The position numbers and the translations under genes are program-made. Below are positions 10,721-21,964 of a stretch of DNA of 64,000 nucleotides, in pieces. Positions within the stretch are counted from its first letter, which is position 1, and every line of letters starts with the position of its first letter. Origin of the DNA: Hymenopus coronatus (taxonomy: Eukaryota > Arthropoda > Insecta > Mantodea > Hymenopodidae). The notes under the pieces are model-generated. The model saw nothing but the letters and a program-made list of their open reading frames with translations. It did no database searches and was not told the origin of the DNA. Location of the stretch: positions 14,935,001 to 14,999,000 of the forward strand of contig CM060880.1 in NCBI GenBank assembly GCA_030762935.1, written 5' to 3'.

Positions 10721-11049
10721 ACTCACACACTGCAATGTGTTCATTTACTGTTAAAAATCTATAACGAAATGAAACCCATTTCCATAGAGATTTTCACGCT
10801 TGCATAGCTGTTCACTGCCTGGTAATCTACATACAATTACAGAAACAGCTTACTTGTACAATAACCTCCAAGAATATTTAATTATATATAAGAATATATA
10901 ATTATTTCCTGAATCTAAACTCATAATATTAAATAAGCAAAGTAGGTCATGACATTGGCATCACAGAGACGAGCAAATCAATAACCACGGCATACGCGCT
11001 AGCTCTACTTCCAACCTGAATATTTATTTTTACGAGATAGTTATATTTA
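10721..11049. other. Single-copy AT-rich spacer
   Basis: No repeat or gene seen. It includes the continuation of the reading frame of the pseudogene at 11050-11350 beyond a possible splice donor, but that continuation has no recognised motif. Confidence 0.4.
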
Positions 11050-11350
11050 CATACCCTTATCGGTAGATATGTATAATCAGGTGCTTCATCAGTGAAAGTT
11101 TTAATTTCATCTGTGGTAAATATTTTCACTTTTTTCCCACTGTACCGTACCGATTTCTGTTTAAACAGGGAGTACAACTTCTTATATTGGGACATATCAA
11201 TTCCATGTTTCACATTTAGAGTAGTTTTCAATTATAAATCATTTGTCCACAAGGTTGGGGATTTCATTGTTTTTTACATTTCTTCAAAGTACGTATGAGG
11301 ACATTTTCCGAGAATGAAGTTATATTTTTTGTTATTCCCAAGTCATGACT
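11050..11350 (-). pseudogene. Tyrosine-recombinase-like (Crypton-type) protein fragment
   Basis: On the minus strand, pieces in two frames line up in order with a protein family I know from many invertebrate genomes (tyrosine-recombinase-like domain, related to Cryptons and ZMYM/QRICH-type proteins): FSENVL, then after a +1 shift YFEEM-stop-KTMKSPTLW, a second in-frame stop, then LKTTLNVKHGIDMSQYKKL and EAPDYTYLPIRV. This is the N-terminal core-binding part. The catalytic half (R..H..R..Y) is not found. The recognised match stops near 11053, at GG|GTATGTAAAT, which looks like a splice donor, so the source may have been an intron-containing gene or element. Two stops and a frameshift make it a relic. 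Confidence 0.55.
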
Positions 11351-12189
11351 TTCTGTATATCTTTATTGGTTTCTGTGGAAGTAAACGCTGTGGAAGTTGG
11401 GAACAACATTACTCGCCTCCTCTGTTGTATCAGGAGGCGTGGAACCAAATTCCATATCATTATCATTAGACCAAAATACCACAGTCTCTATCTTGCAAAT
11501 CAACTATCACCATGAATCGAATTTCATTTGTTATCGACGCATGCGTACAATACGCATAGCGGTCGGTGGAGTTCATCTTTCGTATGTAGTATATATAAAT
11601 ATTTATTGAATATCTACATGTCTTAGAAAAATTTTGTATACAACTCTTATATAATGGTGAAATACATCAGAGAAAGAAGAGGAATTTCAAAAGATATGAA
11701 GTGCTATCGACTTTTACATATTTGAGAACTCATAAGAGATAGATCAATGAAGTTCACGACAGAAAGAATTACAATAGGTTTTTATTTTTGTGATATTTTT
11801 GTGACATTTTCTAAATATTTGCTGTTGTATGGTTGACATTTCCTAGTTGGTGTTTTACTTTGATGCATGGACGTTTGTAAATACGCTATTCAGATGTTAT
11901 CGTGGGGAAATTCGATAGCGAACCGGTATGTTGTTTCGCTAATTACACGTTTTCATAAATGGTGAGCATATTATAATGCTTCTTCCTCATTCGCAAATAA
12001 GGAAACCATAAACTGCAACTAAGTAGGAGAGAGAGCTACGGGCTGCATCACACTCAGGCGTAGCAGATGCATTACTCGAGAAAGTAGATGTTTTACATTC
12101 TACTACATTAAACACTACTTATTAACTGTAGTAAGTAGCTGAAAGTATTGTATTTCAACAACATTTCTATGTCTATATACACGTTTTCA
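11351..12189. other. Single-copy spacer
   Basis: Mixed-composition sequence without Hl1. Small open frames (for example 11397-11609 on +) have no recognised motif. Nothing else supported. Confidence 0.4.
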
Positions 12190-13227
12190 GACTCACTGAA
12201 TCCAAAATATGCACTAAAAACAAACAAAACAAAACGAAAACAAAAACGCGCGGCCATGTGTGTGACTGTGTGTACGCTGTGTGTGTGCCTGTGTGTGTGA
12301 GTGCGTGTGCCTGAGTGTGTGTGTGTGTGTGAGTGCGTGTGCCTAAGTGTGCGCGTGTGCCTGTGTATGCCTATGTGTGAGTGCATGTGTGTGCGTGTGT
12401 GCCTGTGTGTGCCTGTGTATGCGTGTCTGCCTATGTGTTTGCCTGTGTGTGAGTGTGTGCGTGTGTATGCGTGTGTACCTATGTGTTTGTCTGTGTGTGC
12501 CTGAATGTACGAGTGTGCCTGTGTGAGTGCGTGTGTGTGCGTGTGCCTGAGTGAGTGTGCGTGTGTGTGAGTGCGTGTGCCTGAGTATGCGTGTGTGCCT
12601 GAATATGCGTGAGTGCTTATGTGGTTGCCTGTGTGTGCCTGTGCCTGAGTGTGCGTGTGTGCCTGTGTGTGAGCGTGTGCCTGTGTATGCGTGTGTGTCT
12701 GTGTGCGCGCGTGTGTGCCTGTGTGCGCGTGTGTGTGCCTGTGTGTGCGTGCCTGTGCGCGGGTGTGTGCTTATGAGTGCGTGTGTGCCGGTGTGTCTGT
12801 GTACGCGTGTGTGCGTGCCTGTGTGTATGTGCCTGTGTGCGTGCGTTTGTGCCTGTGTGTGACTGTGTGCGTGTGTGCCGTGTGCATGTGTGCCTGTGTG
12901 CCTGAGTGCGCGCGTGTGTGCCTGTGTGTGCGTCTGTGTACCAGTGTGTGTGACTGTGTGTGCGTTTGTGAGAACAGTATAACTTAAGTACCAAATTGAT
13001 AAGTACCAAACTTAGTTAATACAGTATCTGACGCGAAGATCTTCAAGAAAATCCCCCACCCTAATATTATTTTCTTGAAAATGGGTGTAACAACTTTGAT
13101 TAAAATACCATAATGTTTAAGATAGTTTCCTGACAGATGAAATGTACACTTTAAATTTTCAGGGAGTAGCCTTTGAATTCCTCTTCATTCTGACTAACGC
13201 ATAACTGGTAAACCGTAAGGGTTGGGT
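12190..13227 (+). mobile_element. Hl1 repeat with massively expanded TG tract
   Basis: It begins at TTTCAGACTCACTGAATCC (5' palindrome lost). The TG/CA tract occupies 12257-12971, and Hl1 resumes with AAGTACCAAATTG..GACGCGAAGATCTTCAAGAAAATCCCCCACCC. It ends at GGTAAACCGTAAGGGTTGGG, where an inverted copy starts. Confidence 0.8.
12257..12971. repeat. Imperfect (TG)n-rich array, about 715 bp
   Basis: It is built of GTGTGTGCCTGTGTGTGAGTGCGTGTG-like variants, with CCTG and CGTG interruptions every 8-16 bp. Other Hl1 copies carry 10-40 bp of TG here. All long frames across it, with Cys/Val or His/Thr repeats, are artefacts of the dinucleotide. Confidence 0.95.
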
Positions 13228-13588
13228 CTAAATTTTTGTCTATCTCTTACAATGTACCAGTTATGCAAAGTCCATCTAGGATGAAAAGGTCTTCGAAGCC
13301 TAATCCTAGAAAATTCAAGAATTTCATTTTATTCGGCATGTAAATAGATATCTTTAAAATACGATATTTTAATAAAAACTGTTAGAGCCATTTTTGAGAA
13401 AATCAAACTTTTCGAACATTTTCCATGTAAAGGGTAGTTAGGAGTGGGAGGCTTTTCTTCAAAATCTTCGCGCCGCATCCTTGAAAGATAACAACTTTAT
13501 ATACCAAATTCGGTATTTAACGGACTTTTCGTTTTTGAGGTATGTTGTCCAGACACACACACACACACACAGACAAACATACCGACAT
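13228..13588 (-). mobile_element. Hl1 repeat, 5'-half fragment facing the previous copy
   Basis: Begins TAAATTTTTGTCTATCTCTTAC, close to where the + copy to its left stopped, and runs to the AC tract at 13553-13570. It ends before the 5' palindrome. Confidence 0.75.
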
Positions 13589-14446
13589 TTTACTTTCTCT
13601 ACACGTACTATGTACATAGTGTATGGAAAAGGTATTGCACTTCACCCAATATTTTCGATACCGAGATTCGATCGCAAATATATGCTTTAGAGTCTCCTGT
13701 ATCCAAAAATACCATTTTCAGAAAAAGGTACGTGTGTGTATGTGTGTGACCGTGTGTCTGAACAGGATGACTCAAAAAGGAAAAGTTGGTAAAATACTAA
13801 ACTTGGTATTTAAGTTTAGTATCTTTCAGGGTGGAAAACGAAGATTTTGAGAAAAATCCCCCATCCCAAACTACCCTTTACATGAACCTTTTTTAGAAAA
13901 TTTTGATTTTCTCAAAAATCACTAACGATTTTGATTAAAATATCGTGTATTAAAGATATTTACCTGACAAACAAAATGTATATCTTGAACTTTCTGGGAA
14001 TAGCCTCAGAAGACTACTTTATTCTCGACGAATTTTACGGAATTTTGCATAACTGCTAAACCGTAAGAGATGGACAAAAACCTACCAAACAAAAAATGTA
14101 GAGCACGCTAAAACACACAATATATGTCATATACATCTTTTTCGTGGAGTTGATCGTTTTTGAGATATTCCTCTTTTTTGGTTTCAGCTTTAACAAACTT
14201 ATACTTTTCTCGTACAGGAATTTGTCAACTCGTGTCCATACAAACTAAGGAACTTCAGTCACATAACAACCAGCTTTTGTCTATTACTTTAACCTATGGT
14301 ACTCCCTTATTTCGCTTCTACTTACAAGGAAGCAAGGAATAAAACTATTTCTTCTAACTGTTTCTCGATTAGAAGCATAAGTTTTTTAACAAAAATTTGT
14401 TGCAGAGATGTAGAGAAAGTCATGTGAATGGAACACATTAGATTTT
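13589..14446 (+). mobile_element. Hl1 repeat, full-length copy
   Basis: The 5' palindrome at 13591-13633 is slightly decayed (ATGGAAAAGG). The 3' hairpin and CACATTAGA are at 14425-14446. Confidence 0.9.
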
Positions 14447-14584
14447 TTTTCTAAAAATGATTTTTTTTTTGTATTCAGGGAGTCTCAAAACACATGTTTC
14501 CAGTGAAATCTTGGTATGGAATTTTTGGGTGGGATACAATACCTCCTCTATACACTATGTACATGGTATGTGTAGAGAAAGTAG
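14447..14584 (-). mobile_element. Hl1 5'-terminal fragment, inverted
   Basis: Only the outer 138 bp (up to the A/T-rich block next to the TG tract) follow a complete + copy, so both outer edges of 13589-14584 are Hl1 5' ends. Confidence 0.8.
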
Positions 14585-15208
14585 AAACACACCACCAGCT
14601 GTATTTCATATCCTTTTACTAGGGTATTAGTTTTATCCATTATTAGCTTGTTACTCAATTCTAATTACGAAATTGCAAATACGAAACATTTCCTACTTAT
14701 TTTACCAATCATTACAGCAAGATGTTCATTTTCATACATTTTAAGAAAGCAAAGCGACATGACAGGAGAATAAATTTAATTTAACAAGATGCCATATAAG
14801 GTTCATCTTTCAAGGTTGAATAAAAGGTTATATAACTCGAAACCTGAAAGCAGGAGTTCGAGTACAACTGCAGTTGTTTCAAAAAACAAAACGCAGTCGT
14901 GTTCCAGGTAGCCGTGTCTTTTTGTGAGATTAGATGCAATCGTTAAGAAAAAAAAATGTTGCAGTAGTAATAATAATTTGTCTGAAGGTCTGGAAGCAAT
15001 ACCAAAACTGGTCTAAAGGTTTCTTGTTCAGCTGGCGTTCTTTCCTCAGTATTAGTATCAGATGTCGTTTAATCATAGGCTAGTGCATGCAGTTATGCAA
15101 CGTCCCTGGTGAAACAGTCACATGGCTTTCTTAGGCAATGGAAAATTCACACATACACATGATGGTAATTAAATAACTGGACACGGGAGAGATTCCTTTC
15201 TTTTTTAT
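14585..15208. other. Single-copy spacer
   Basis: AT-rich. Nothing recognisable. Confidence 0.45.
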
Positions 15209-16051
15209 TACTTTCTCTATACTCACTATGCACTCCACCCAAAAATTCGATACCGAGATTTCACCGGAAATGTATGTTTTAGGGTCACCTTTATCTAAAA
15301 AAAAAAAAAAAGCATTTTCGGAAAAAGGTCCGTGTGTGTGTGTGTGTGTTTGAACACGATAATTCAAAAACGAAAAGACGGTAAACTACCCAACTTGGTA
15401 TTTAAGTTTAGTATCTTATAGGATGTGACAGGAAGATTTTGAGAAAAATCCCTCCACCCCAAACTACCCTTTACATAGAACTTTTTTCGAACATTTTGAT
15501 TTTCTCAAAAATGGCTTTAACGATTTTGATTAACATTTCGTATTTTAAAACTATTTGCCTGACAAATAAAATGTATATCTTGACTTTTCTGGGAATAGCC
15601 TCTGAAGAGTACATTATTCTGGATGAATTTTACGAAATTTTGAATAACTGCTAAACCGTAAGAGATGGACAAAAACTTACTACACAAAAACGTAGATCAC
15701 ATTAAAATACACAATTTATGTTATATACATTTTTTTTCGTGGAGTTCGTCGTTTTAGAGGTATTCCTTATTTTTGGTTTCTGCTATGAAAAACGTATACT
15801 TTTCTCATACAGGAACTTGTCAACTCCTATCCATATAAACAAAGGAACTTCATTGACATAGCAACCAGCTTTTGACCATCACTTTAACCTATGGTAGTCC
15901 CTTATTTCGCTTCTACTTACAAGGAAGCACGTAATAAGACTATTTCTACTAATTTTTTTCTGATTAGCATAAAGTAAATAGAAGTATAAGCTTTTTAAGA
16001 ATAATTTGTTGTAGGGATATAGAGAAAGTCATGTGAATGGTACACATCAGG
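15209..16051 (+). mobile_element. Hl1 repeat, tandem pair, palindrome deleted
   Basis: The 5' end reads CTTTCTCTATACTCACTATGCACTCCACCC: the right arm of the palindrome is gone. The same deletion is in the next copy. The 3' hairpin has the GGTAC loop. Confidence 0.9.
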
Positions 16052-16173
16052 TTTTTTATTACTTTCCCTATATCACTATGCACTCCACCCAAAAATTCGA
16101 TACCGAGATTTCACCGGAAATATATGTTTTAGGGTCACCTTTATCTAAAAAAAGCATTTTCGGAAAAAGGTCC

Positions 16174-16215
<42 letters not shown>

Positions 16216-16889
16216 TGTGAACACGATAACTCAAAAACGAAAAGACGTTAAAATACCAAACTTGGTATTTAAGTTTAGTATCTTCCAGGAATGCGACACG
16301 AAGATTTTGAGAAAAATCCCCCCACCTCAAACTACCCTTTACATGGAACTTTTTTTCGAAAATTTTGATTTTCTCAAAAATGGCCTTAACGATTTTGATT
16401 AAAATTTCGTATATTAAAGATATTTATCTGACAAATGAAATGTATATCTTGAATTTTCTTGGAATAGCCTCTGAAGAGTACATTGTTCCAGATGAATTTT
16501 ACCAAATTTTGAATAGCTGCTAAACCGTAGAGACCGTTAAAACACACAATTTATGTTATATACATTTTTTTCGTGGAGTTCATCGTTTTTTAGACATTCC
16601 TTGTGTATGGTTTCTGCTTTGAAAAACTGATAATTTTATTATATAGGAATTTTTCAACTCTTGTCCATACAAACAAAGGAACTTCAGTCACATAGCAACC
16701 AGCTTTTGACTATCACTTTAACTTATGGTACTCCCTTATTTAGCTTCTACTTTTAATAAAGCAAGAAATAAGATTATTTCTGCTAAATTTTCTCATTAGC
16801 ATGAAGTAAATAGAAGCATAAGCTTAAGAATAATTTGTTGCAGAGATGTATAGAAAGTAATGTGAATGGTACACCTCAGATTTTTAACA
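16052..16889 (+). mobile_element. Hl1 repeat, tandem pair, palindrome deleted
   Basis: The 5' end reads CTTTCCCTATATCACTATGCACTCCACCC, sharing its neighbour's palindrome deletion. TG tract at 16176-16214. Ends GAATGGTACACCTCAGA. Confidence 0.9.
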
Positions 16890-17003
16890 ATCCCTCAGTG
16901 TATAAAGCTACATAGTCAGTGGCGCATGAAAACCATGCTCGCCCCGTCAATTACGCACAAATTGCTGCCGTAACGAGCAGATATAACAAATAGGGAAAAT
17001 AAA
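16890..17003. other. Short single-copy spacer
   Basis: About 110 bp, GC-richer than its surroundings, with no recognised feature. Confidence 0.4.
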
Positions 17004-17776
17004 AACATGTGATGTGTTCCATTCAATAACTTTCTCTAACTGTTCCATATATACAAACTATTAGTAGAAAAGATTATTCTTTTATCTACACCATGCTAAT
17101 CGAGATAAAGATTAGCAGAATTTATCTTATTACTTGCTTCCTTTTAAATAGAAGGAAAATTAGACTACAGTAAAAGATACATCTTTTAAAAGCTGGTCGC
17201 TATATGAAACAACTGAGCTTCGGTTCGCCTCACATGGTCCCTTTGAGAATAGTTAATTAGCTTAAAATTGAAATCAATAACAACGAACATCTTGAAAATG
17301 GTCAAAAGTATAAGAAAGACGTACATATATGATATAAATTATATGTTTTAACGAGATCTACATTTTTTGTGTGTAAGTTTTTGGCTATTACGGTTTAACC
17401 GTTATTCAAAATTCCACAAAACTCAACCATAATAAAGAGGTCTTCAGAGGCTATACAACTCAAAATATACTGTTTATTTCTTATGTGAATATCTTTAATA
17501 TACAGTATAATAATCTAAATCTTTTAAGCCATTTTTGAAAAAATCAAACTTTTAGAAAAATTCTCCATGTAAAGGGAGTTGGGGTGGGGAGATTTTATGC
17601 TATCCACAGACACACATACACACACACGCACACACACACATAGACCTGTTTCTAAAAAGTTTCTTTTCGAACTCGGAGACCTCAAAACATATATTTCCGG
17701 TCGAATTTTTGGGTGCAATACAATACCTTCTCTATCCACTATGTACATAGTGCATACGGGCTAGAGAAAGTAAAAA
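17004..17776 (-). mobile_element. Hl1 repeat, internally deleted copy
   Basis: Left edge GATGTGTTCCATTCAATAACTTTCTCTA. Right edge is the 5' palindrome of the TAGCCC type (GCATACGGGCTAGAGAAAG). About 80 bp between GGGGTGGGGAGATTTT and the AC tract are missing. Confidence 0.85.
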
Positions 17777-18093
17777 ATTAAGTAATAAATATTTACGAAG
17801 AAAGAAACCAGATGAATTACACATTCAGAAAATGATGTCAATGACAGGCGACTAGAATCCGAATTGGACATACAAAAGTTACACACTCCTACATCCTCTC
17901 TAAAGAAGAGCCACGACAATGCACAACCTGCAATACAAGAAACAGTATCCAGCACATTGTCGAGAACTGCCCGCGCTACCAACTCTACAGGAAAAAACTC
18001 AAGATCCCAGATAACCTAAAGCTGTCAATGAAGGACTCGAGCTCATGTCTTAGACTGATACAGTTTTTTAAATGCACCAAATTGTATGATTAA
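17777..18093 (+). pseudogene. LINE fragment, C-terminal RNase H/zinc-knuckle end
   Basis: Frame 17845-18093 (82 codons plus stop) reads TRIRIGHTKVTHSYILSKEEP, then CTTC..HIVENCPRY. This is the junction of the RNase H domain with the Cys-x2-Cys..His-x4-Cys motif that ends ORF2 of Jockey/I-type non-LTR retrotransposons (known family feature). Upstream, the frame is broken by a TGA. A natural stop codon lies at 18091-18093. It abuts an Hl1 copy to the left and a SINE to the right, so it is a short piece of an older element. Confidence 0.7.
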
Positions 18094-18125
18094 TTATTGT
18101 AAAACTGCTTCACAATGCAATCTCA

Positions 18126-18365
18126 CTGACCGAGTGATTATACCACTCGCCTCTCACCTAGATGGCCTGGGTTCGATCCCAAGCGACCGCAAGTGGGATT
18201 TGTGGTGGACAAAGCGGCGCTGGAGCTTGTTTTCTCTGGGTTCTCCGGTTTCCCGCTCCATCACATTCCACCGGTGCTCTATCTTCATTCAATTTATCAT
18301 CATCGCCTGCGATGCCGAAGTAGTAAAAGCTGGCGTTAAACAGTCAAAAAAAAAAAAAAAAAAAA
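18126..18365 (+). mobile_element. SINE family 3, full copy with poly-A tail
   Basis: Head GACCGAGTGATTATACCACTCGCC with B-box-like GGCCTGGGTTCGATCCCAAGCG. The body has GGGTTCTCCGGTTTCCC and ends GTAGTAAAAGCTGGCGTTAAAC. Poly-A runs 18346-18365. The long clean tail suggests a young insertion. Confidence 0.85.
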
Positions 18366-18975
18366 TGGTAGTTAATTTGATTTTCTCAAAAATGGCTATA
18401 ATGATTTTGATTGAAATCCCGTATATTAAAGGTATTTATCTTCATCCCAAATAAAATACATATCTTGAATTTTCTGAAAATAGCTTCTTAAGACCTCTTT
18501 ATTCTGGATGCATTTTGTCGAATTTTGCTTAACTGCTAAACCGTAAAAGATAGACAAAATTTTACTTTGTAAAAAAAAAATGTAGACCTCGTCAAAACAC
18601 ACAATTTATGTCCGTTACAATTTTTGTGTGGAGATAACCGTTTCCGAGATATTCCTTGTTATTAGTTTCAAATGTGAAGTACTTTTACTTTTCTCAGATA
18701 GGAAGTGCCCGTTTTTCTTTTGTTCTACTCCTGACCAAGCACAGAAGCGATTTGCAATGGCAATCGCATAACGACAACATTTAAAACATTTGACTATCAC
18801 TTTAGTCTAGTGCATTCCCTTAGTTCTCTTCCATTTATAATGAACTAAGTAATAAGAACATTCTGCTAATGTTTATCTCGATTAGCATGGTGTTGAAAGA
18901 AGAATAATCTTTTGTAAGAAGTTTGTTTGTAGAGCAGCTAGAGAAAGTCATGTGAGTGTAATACATCAGATGTTT
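18366..18975 (+). mobile_element. Hl1 repeat, 5'-truncated copy
   Basis: Starts at TTTGATTTTCTCAAAAATGGC and runs to the 3' end of the GTGAGTGTAATACATC hairpin-loop type. The missing 5' part may have been displaced by the LINE and SINE upstream. Confidence 0.85.
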
Positions 18976-20737
18976 TTGTTAGTGACCCGCATAGCCTTTT
19001 GAAACTTGAAGACCTAACATGTAAGTTTAAAACATGTTCCGAAGCTCCCTATCTCAAACTGCATGTTTAAGATTCCCTCTCTAAGGGTACGCACATCACA
19101 GAGTTGCTGCTTCCTGTACGTTTTCCTCTATGAGCTTTTTTCAGGTTAGAAATTTATAACCCGCTTGTATTAAAACCCGGATGCCCGTAATATATGCAAG
19201 TAAATGCAACTCCACTATTATTTCCTTTATAGTGAAGCTATTGAATTCTTTTTGGAGGGAATTTAAAACTATGAGGCTAGCATAACGTACAAGAAAGTGC
19301 ATATTCTACTAAAGGCCTACAACGTATTCATGGTGACCGAGCACACATTAACCTCAAACTTTCTTTACCACGATGCCAGTGCAACTGTATTTAAAACGTT
19401 CCTTTTCATATCAGAGATGGAGTTAATTAGCATAGCATCCCTTCTTCTTGTAAACATTGCAGGTTTTTGCTTCAGCACTACATAACCTGTACGCTAGATT
19501 TAATTTTGCAACCAGTGTTCGATTTAGCATTTAATTTTGAATAGTGCACAGAGCTTACCTTTTACAATATTTGCAATAATATCATTTTGACCCCAAGAAT
19601 TTCTGGAATAGTATTTAGGCTGCAGATTTGATAAGCAGTTCATTTTTTTTTTTTTTATTTTAGTTTTTTTCTTAGGCGGTGAAAACCGTTAGGGTAAGCG
19701 TATTCCATTGTTGCCATTTGCGATTCATTTCTGCGCAGCGAATTGAAACAAAAACGCAGCGATAAAGAAAAGCATGTGTACCAACTGTGATAGACAATGG
19801 CGGTTATGCAGCAGGGTGGTGGGGCGATTGCAAATCGTCTCTTGGGGTGGCGAAACTTTGCCATCCTATTGGCAGCGAGGGTTCCCAACCCCTAGCGAAT
19901 GGCAGCACATCTCGAAATAAAAAACGGAAGGGGGATGACCCAGTTGAGAGGGGAGTTTTCTGCGATCGCATCGACCGATGGCAGCCAGCAAACTTGACAA
20001 AAACTGGCCTCGCTGGCAGCCTGGCTCTAATGATGGCAAAAAAGCTTCCAAGGACAGCTAAGCTAAAAACTGCAACTTGCTACTTCTTTATTATTGTTAT
20101 TGCTCCTTTTCATTGTTTTTCTTTGTGAACGTTTCATTTTGTATTTTTTTGCAGTTGTCTGGAACAGAAAACTTGTCTGAAAGTTGCGCGCCGCTCCACT
20201 GCATGAAATGTATGTTGTTAATCCAACTGCCTCGTTTGTTTTTTATGCTGCGGTGTATGCCGGGTAAAGAGCTCCATCACCATGATGATTCTCTGGGGGA
20301 GGGGAATTTACTTTCCTTTCATCTCGTCTTCACCTAGTAGTTTCTCTCTAATGATGCATTATTGTGCTTATACATCGATAATACATATGTTCCTATCGAT
20401 CTCGGATTGTGAAAATGGTAAACTGGGTCGCACAAACTTTCCTTTTTAATTATCACTTTCCCACGCAAGAAATACCTTCGAATCAACTATTAAATATTTT
20501 TGACACATTCCTAATATCTAGACAAATTATAGAAGATACAAGTTCTAATCTATCTTTGAAACTTCCATTTGTTCTACTTATATGACGTTATTTACTAGTT
20601 CTTCTAAAAATAATCGTCACAAAAGATTATTCTTAAAGTTAATCGAGATAAAAGTTTGTAGAATGTTTCACTAGACATTTCATTGCATGTACAAGAAAGA
20701 GACTGAATTGAAAGTCTAATCTTTAACAAATTTAAAG
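18976..20737. other. Single-copy island with GC-richer core
   Basis: This is the longest Hl1-free stretch. 19640-20340 is GC-richer, with palindromes such as TGCGATCGCA (near 19960). A 113-codon + frame at 19787-20128 has no signal, domain or repeat I recognise and ends in a hydrophobic tail; I do not call it a gene. It could be a host regulatory or exonic island. Confidence 0.4.
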
Positions 20738-20834
20738 TGTTCCATTCACAGGACTTTCTCTGCCTATTCTGCAATAAACTATAGTCTAAAGTAACTTCTT
20801 CTTCTCCTACTACTTCATGTTATTCCAGATAAAC
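20738..20834 (-). mobile_element. Hl1 repeat, 3' end before LINE insertion
   Basis: AGTGTTCCATTCACAGGACTTTCTCTG to CATGTTATTCCAGATAAAC. The same copy continues at 21287 after the LINE. Confidence 0.8.
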
Positions 20835-21286
20835 TCTCTGTAAATACAGTGAATATTTATTCATGTACAAAACTGAAAATAACCTCCTATGTACCAACTC
20901 TGTACTCAAACACAAAAGAGATATTCACTCCTTCAAAACAAAACAGTCAATCACATTTGTATAGAGTCAGTTAACTCTACTAGATATGGAATAAAAAGTA
21001 TATTACATAGTGTCACCAAAACATATGACAGTCTCCCACTTAACTTATCCGAATTTAAAAACAAACTCTTTAAATACCTACTGTAATTCCTAAAAATGTT
21101 ACAACAGCAAATCCCACACACCCAAACAAATTAGTTAAAATATTATATATATAAAATTTATACTTATACACTCTTTTTTATATGTGTTTATTTTATTCTT
21201 TGTATTTTGTTTACCGCCTGATGAAAGGGCAGTCCCTACCTAGAGCAATATGCTCATTGAGACATTTTGTGTAAATAAATAACTAA
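20835..21286 (+). pseudogene. 5'-truncated LINE, C-terminal reverse-transcriptase ORF end and 3' UTR
   Basis: The frame 20889-21086 encodes NSTRYGIKSI..TYDSLPLNLSEFKNKLFKYLL, the typical C-terminus of CR1/Jockey-like ORF2 (I/L-x-WNSLP-like plus F-K-x-K-L-K-x-x-LL). An upstream frame (HKRDIHSFKTKQS) carries the residues just before it, so one frameshift separates them. The 3' UTR ends in TAAATAAATAAC-type short repeats. ATAAAC at 20829-20834 and 21287-21292 may be a short target duplication. It belongs to a different family from the LINEs at 36.4 and 53-56 kb. Confidence 0.7.
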
Positions 21287-21964
21287 ATAAACATTAGCAG
21301 AAATGGTCATATTACTTAGTTCTTTATAATTGCAAGAGGAATAACGGAAGACACTGCTCTAAAGCGATAGTCAAATCTTTTAGAAGCTGATCGCTAAGTG
21401 ATGCTATTGAAAGTCGCTTCTCTTTTCGTGACTATGCTGGAAAAATAAATAACGACTTCCCATTTGAGAAAATTCTCAATATTGGAATTTTTAAAACAAG
21501 TAACAAGGAATATCTTGGAAAAGGTAAACTCAACAAATGTATATTACATAAATTGTGTTGCCAGTTATGCAACATTCATCCAGAATGAAGAGGATTTCAG
21601 AGGCTATTCTCAGAAAATGCAAGATATACATTTTATTGTCGTTAATATATACCTAAGACATTTTAATCAAAATCGTTACGGTCATTTTTGAGAAGAGAAA
21701 AAAATGCATAAAATCTTCCATGTAAAGGGAGTTTGGGGTGGTGAAATTTTTCTGAAAATCTTCGTGTCGCATCCTTTGAGGATACTGAACTTAAATATCA
21801 GGTTTGTTATGTACCCAACTTCCTTTTAGTTATGCTCTTCACAGACATAGCACACTTTTAGTTAAACATAATTTATATTTAGGGGTCTTCAAAACATGTA
21901 TTTCTGCTGAAATATTGAATCAAATTTTTATTTGAATGCAATACTTCCCCTTATCATATACATA
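21287..21964 (-). mobile_element. Hl1 repeat, continuation after LINE
   Basis: Resumes at AACATTAGCAGAAATGG and runs through CCATGTAAAGGGAGTTTGGGG to a decayed 5' end. The TG tract is reduced to ACAGACATAGCACAC and the palindrome is unrecognisable. Confidence 0.8.

Noticed and set aside
12301..13009. Cys/Val-rich and His/Thr-rich open frames
   Set aside because: They are translations of the TG/CA array in different frames. A two-base repeat lacks stops in most frames.
19787..20128. 113-codon open frame in the single-copy island
   Set aside because: No recognised motif and no supporting splice or promoter signal; length is not unusual for chance at this GC. Noted only as part of the island.
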